This document shows positions 6,106 to 6,988 of a DNA stretch of 6,988 nucleotides, in pieces. Each line of letters starts with the position of its first letter. The stretch's first letter is position 1. Position numbers and translations under genes: made by a program. Source of the stretch: Bacillota bacterium. GTDB lineage: Bacteria; Bacillota; Dethiobacteria; DTU022. Below the pieces are notes generated by a model, which worked only from the letters and a program-made list of their open reading frames with translations, was not told the DNA's origin and made no database searches. The stretch lies in the NCBI GenBank assembly GCA_012727685.1, contig JAAYGO010000191.1, positions 1-6,988 on the forward strand, in the 5' to 3' direction.

Positions 6106-6482
6106 AAAACAACCCCCTATCAAAGTTTGTGCGCAGCACACGCTTCAGTGTTTTCCACAATACTCTAGCAGATAGCAGGTCCGTTAAAAACTTACAATCC
6201 TATGCCCCTTTTTGCCCTCTTTTCAGCTTAATAATATCTAGTAGCCTTACTCATCGCCTCCTTTCTTCTTCCTGCTGTCTATGCTTATTATTTTGTTCAT
6301 TCGCTGTAAAATCGCACTTTTCCTGCTAAGTAAATTAAAAAAAAATAAACCAAAATTGGTTCATTATAATTCGAGGCGAAGGAGCAGCCCCTTGAACCCC
6401 GAAACGGCTTGCACCGCCAGGTTGCCGGAGCATGCCCTTGCCGATCATATAGGCTGCCGTATAAACTGCAGAGAAATATCGC
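6106..6482. other. Non-coding stretch upstream of tctC
   Basis: About 380 bp with no supported gene. It should hold the tctCBA promoter, but I see no convincing -35/-10 pair. A perfect TATAAT lies on the minus strand at 6370-6365 without a matching -35 box. Other contents: an AT-rich terminator-like element (6337-6362); a short palindrome TGTGC/GCACA at 6128-6140 that could be an operator; and, on the minus strand, a strong AAGGAGG (6263-6257) two bases before an ATG opening an eight-codon frame (6254-6228, MSKATRYY). The part next to the upstream gene (6371-6482) is GC-richer and stays open in two frames, so it may be decayed coding sequence. Confidence 0.5.
6337..6362 (-). terminator. Weak terminator-like hairpin with T9 run
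   Basis: On the minus strand GAACCA and TGGTTT (6362-6347, one G-U pair) can form a short stem with a small loop, followed by A and then nine T (6345-6337). It lies about 120 bases after the stop codon of the uncharacterised gene at the right edge and could end its transcript. The stem is short and AT-rich; the T-run could instead be an upstream promoter element for tctC. Confidence 0.35.
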
Positions 6483-6988
6483 TTAATGCACGCCGGCCAT
6501 TTTCCTTTGCCTGGTTCTTCCCAGCGTGATATTGTCATGCTTCCTGTCCCGCAAAGAGGCGATCGGATTAGGCTTCTCTTCATACCGGTAGTCTTCGCCT
6601 TTTTTCGCCTGGTGCTCGGCAACGACATTATGGCTGGGTACAGCCTTGCCGTCATGATTCACGGCCTCCTGATACCGGAAGAAAGTATGATCATCGGGCA
6701 GGTCATTCACATTAACGACCAGCTCGCGGTTGCCGGTGTTTTCTACCGTTTCGGCCAGCACTTTGCGCACGTAGTCCTTGGTGTCGTGAAATTGAAGCAG
6801 CTTGGGGAACGTTCCGTCGCCCACAACCTGCTGCCATTGTTTATTTTCGTGCTGCATGAGAAGCTGCGCCGCCCGGTGGAGCTGCGCAATCTCCTGTTGC
6901 AGGTGCATCTCCCAGATGGACTTGACATGGGGATCTTGTTCATCCTGGTAGAATGAGTAATAGAGATAGCACTCGTTAAATTTGTGCA
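6483..6988 (-). CDS. Uncharacterised protein, C-terminal part (5' end beyond right edge)
   Basis: The frame is open from the right edge to TAA at 6485-6483, giving 167 codons. The first internal ATG (6908) is not the start: 26 sensible residues precede it (HKFNECYLYYSFYQDEQDPH, then VKSIWE). I do not recognise the family. The visible N-terminal part looks helical and rich in E, H, Q and Y (FNECYLYYSFYQ..., EMHLQQEIAQLHRAAQLLMQH), which resembles ferritin-like/rubrerythrin-type helices, but a clean ExxH metal motif is missing, so that remains a guess. The rest is hydrophilic (LPDDHTFFRYQEAVNHDGKAVPSHNVV...DYRYEEKPNPIASLRDR) and has no membrane segment. The basic end GRTRQRKMAGVH is short. The neighbouring frame stays open past the stop for a further ~145 bp, so a late frameshift is possible. 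Confidence 0.7.
   Translation of the reverse strand, partial: HKFNECYLYYSFYQDEQDPHVKSIWEMHLQQEIAQLHRAAQLLMQHENKQWQQVVGDGTFPKLLQFHDTKDYVRKVLAETVENTGNRELVVNVNDLPDDHTFFRYQEAVNHDGKAVPSHNVVAEHQAKKGEDYRYEEKPNPIASLRDRKHDNITLGRTRQRKMAGVH

Noticed and set aside
6179..6210. TTGTAA and TATCTG with 17-base spacing on the minus strand as a tctC promoter.
   Set aside because: Only four of six and three of six bases match the consensus, no better than chance in this AT-rich region.
6385..6450. CCGGCAACC followed by GGTGC on the minus strand recalls the core of a SAM-I riboswitch.
   Set aside because: The conserved 5' part (CUUAUCAAGAG-like, GAGGGA) and the closing strand are absent, the P3 arm would be only a couple of base pairs, and the neighbours are not sulfur or methionine genes.

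Overview
The window looks like chromosomal DNA of an anaerobic, Clostridia-like member of the Bacillota. This is inferred from three things: the order AtpZ-like / AtpI / subunit a at the head of an ATP synthase operon, strong purine-rich ribosome binding sites, and a lipobox-type solute-binding lipoprotein. No rRNA or other taxonomic marker is present. Every gene I can support lies on the minus strand, so the window reads biologically from right to left.

From right to left: (a) 6988-6483 is the 3' part of an uncharacterised gene whose reading frame runs off the right edge. (b) 6482-6106 is a non-coding stretch with an AT-rich, terminator-like element. (c) 6105-2907 is a tripartite tricarboxylate transporter (TTT) operon in the order tctC-tctB-tctA. 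A perfect 13-bp hairpin sits between tctC and tctB, and a strong hairpin terminator follows tctA. (d) 2906-2595 is non-coding and carries three short GCTCAGGAT-type repeats. (e) 2534-1320 is a metal-dependent amidohydrolase of the imidazolonepropionase/prolidase-like group, visibly richer in G+C than its neighbours, with a terminator-like inverted repeat right after its stop codon. (f) 1035-1 is the start of an ATP synthase operon: a small AtpZ/AtpI-family protein, then AtpI (subunit I), then the first third of subunit a (atpB), cut by the left edge. Upstream of the first atp gene, the ribosome binding site and first codons are duplicated about 71 bp away. The outer copy has drifted in its A/T tract and now encodes only a five-codon peptide.

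Working together: TctC captures a carboxylate outside the membrane and hands it to the TctA/TctB membrane pair, which imports it using the ion gradient. The amidohydrolase might act on a compound related to the imported one, but that rests only on same-strand proximity across a terminator. The atp genes are an independent housekeeping unit. I found no mobile element, CRISPR array, tRNA or rRNA, and nothing that amounts to a new biological system. The most noteworthy items are the duplicated atp translation start and the tctC/tctB intercistronic hairpin.
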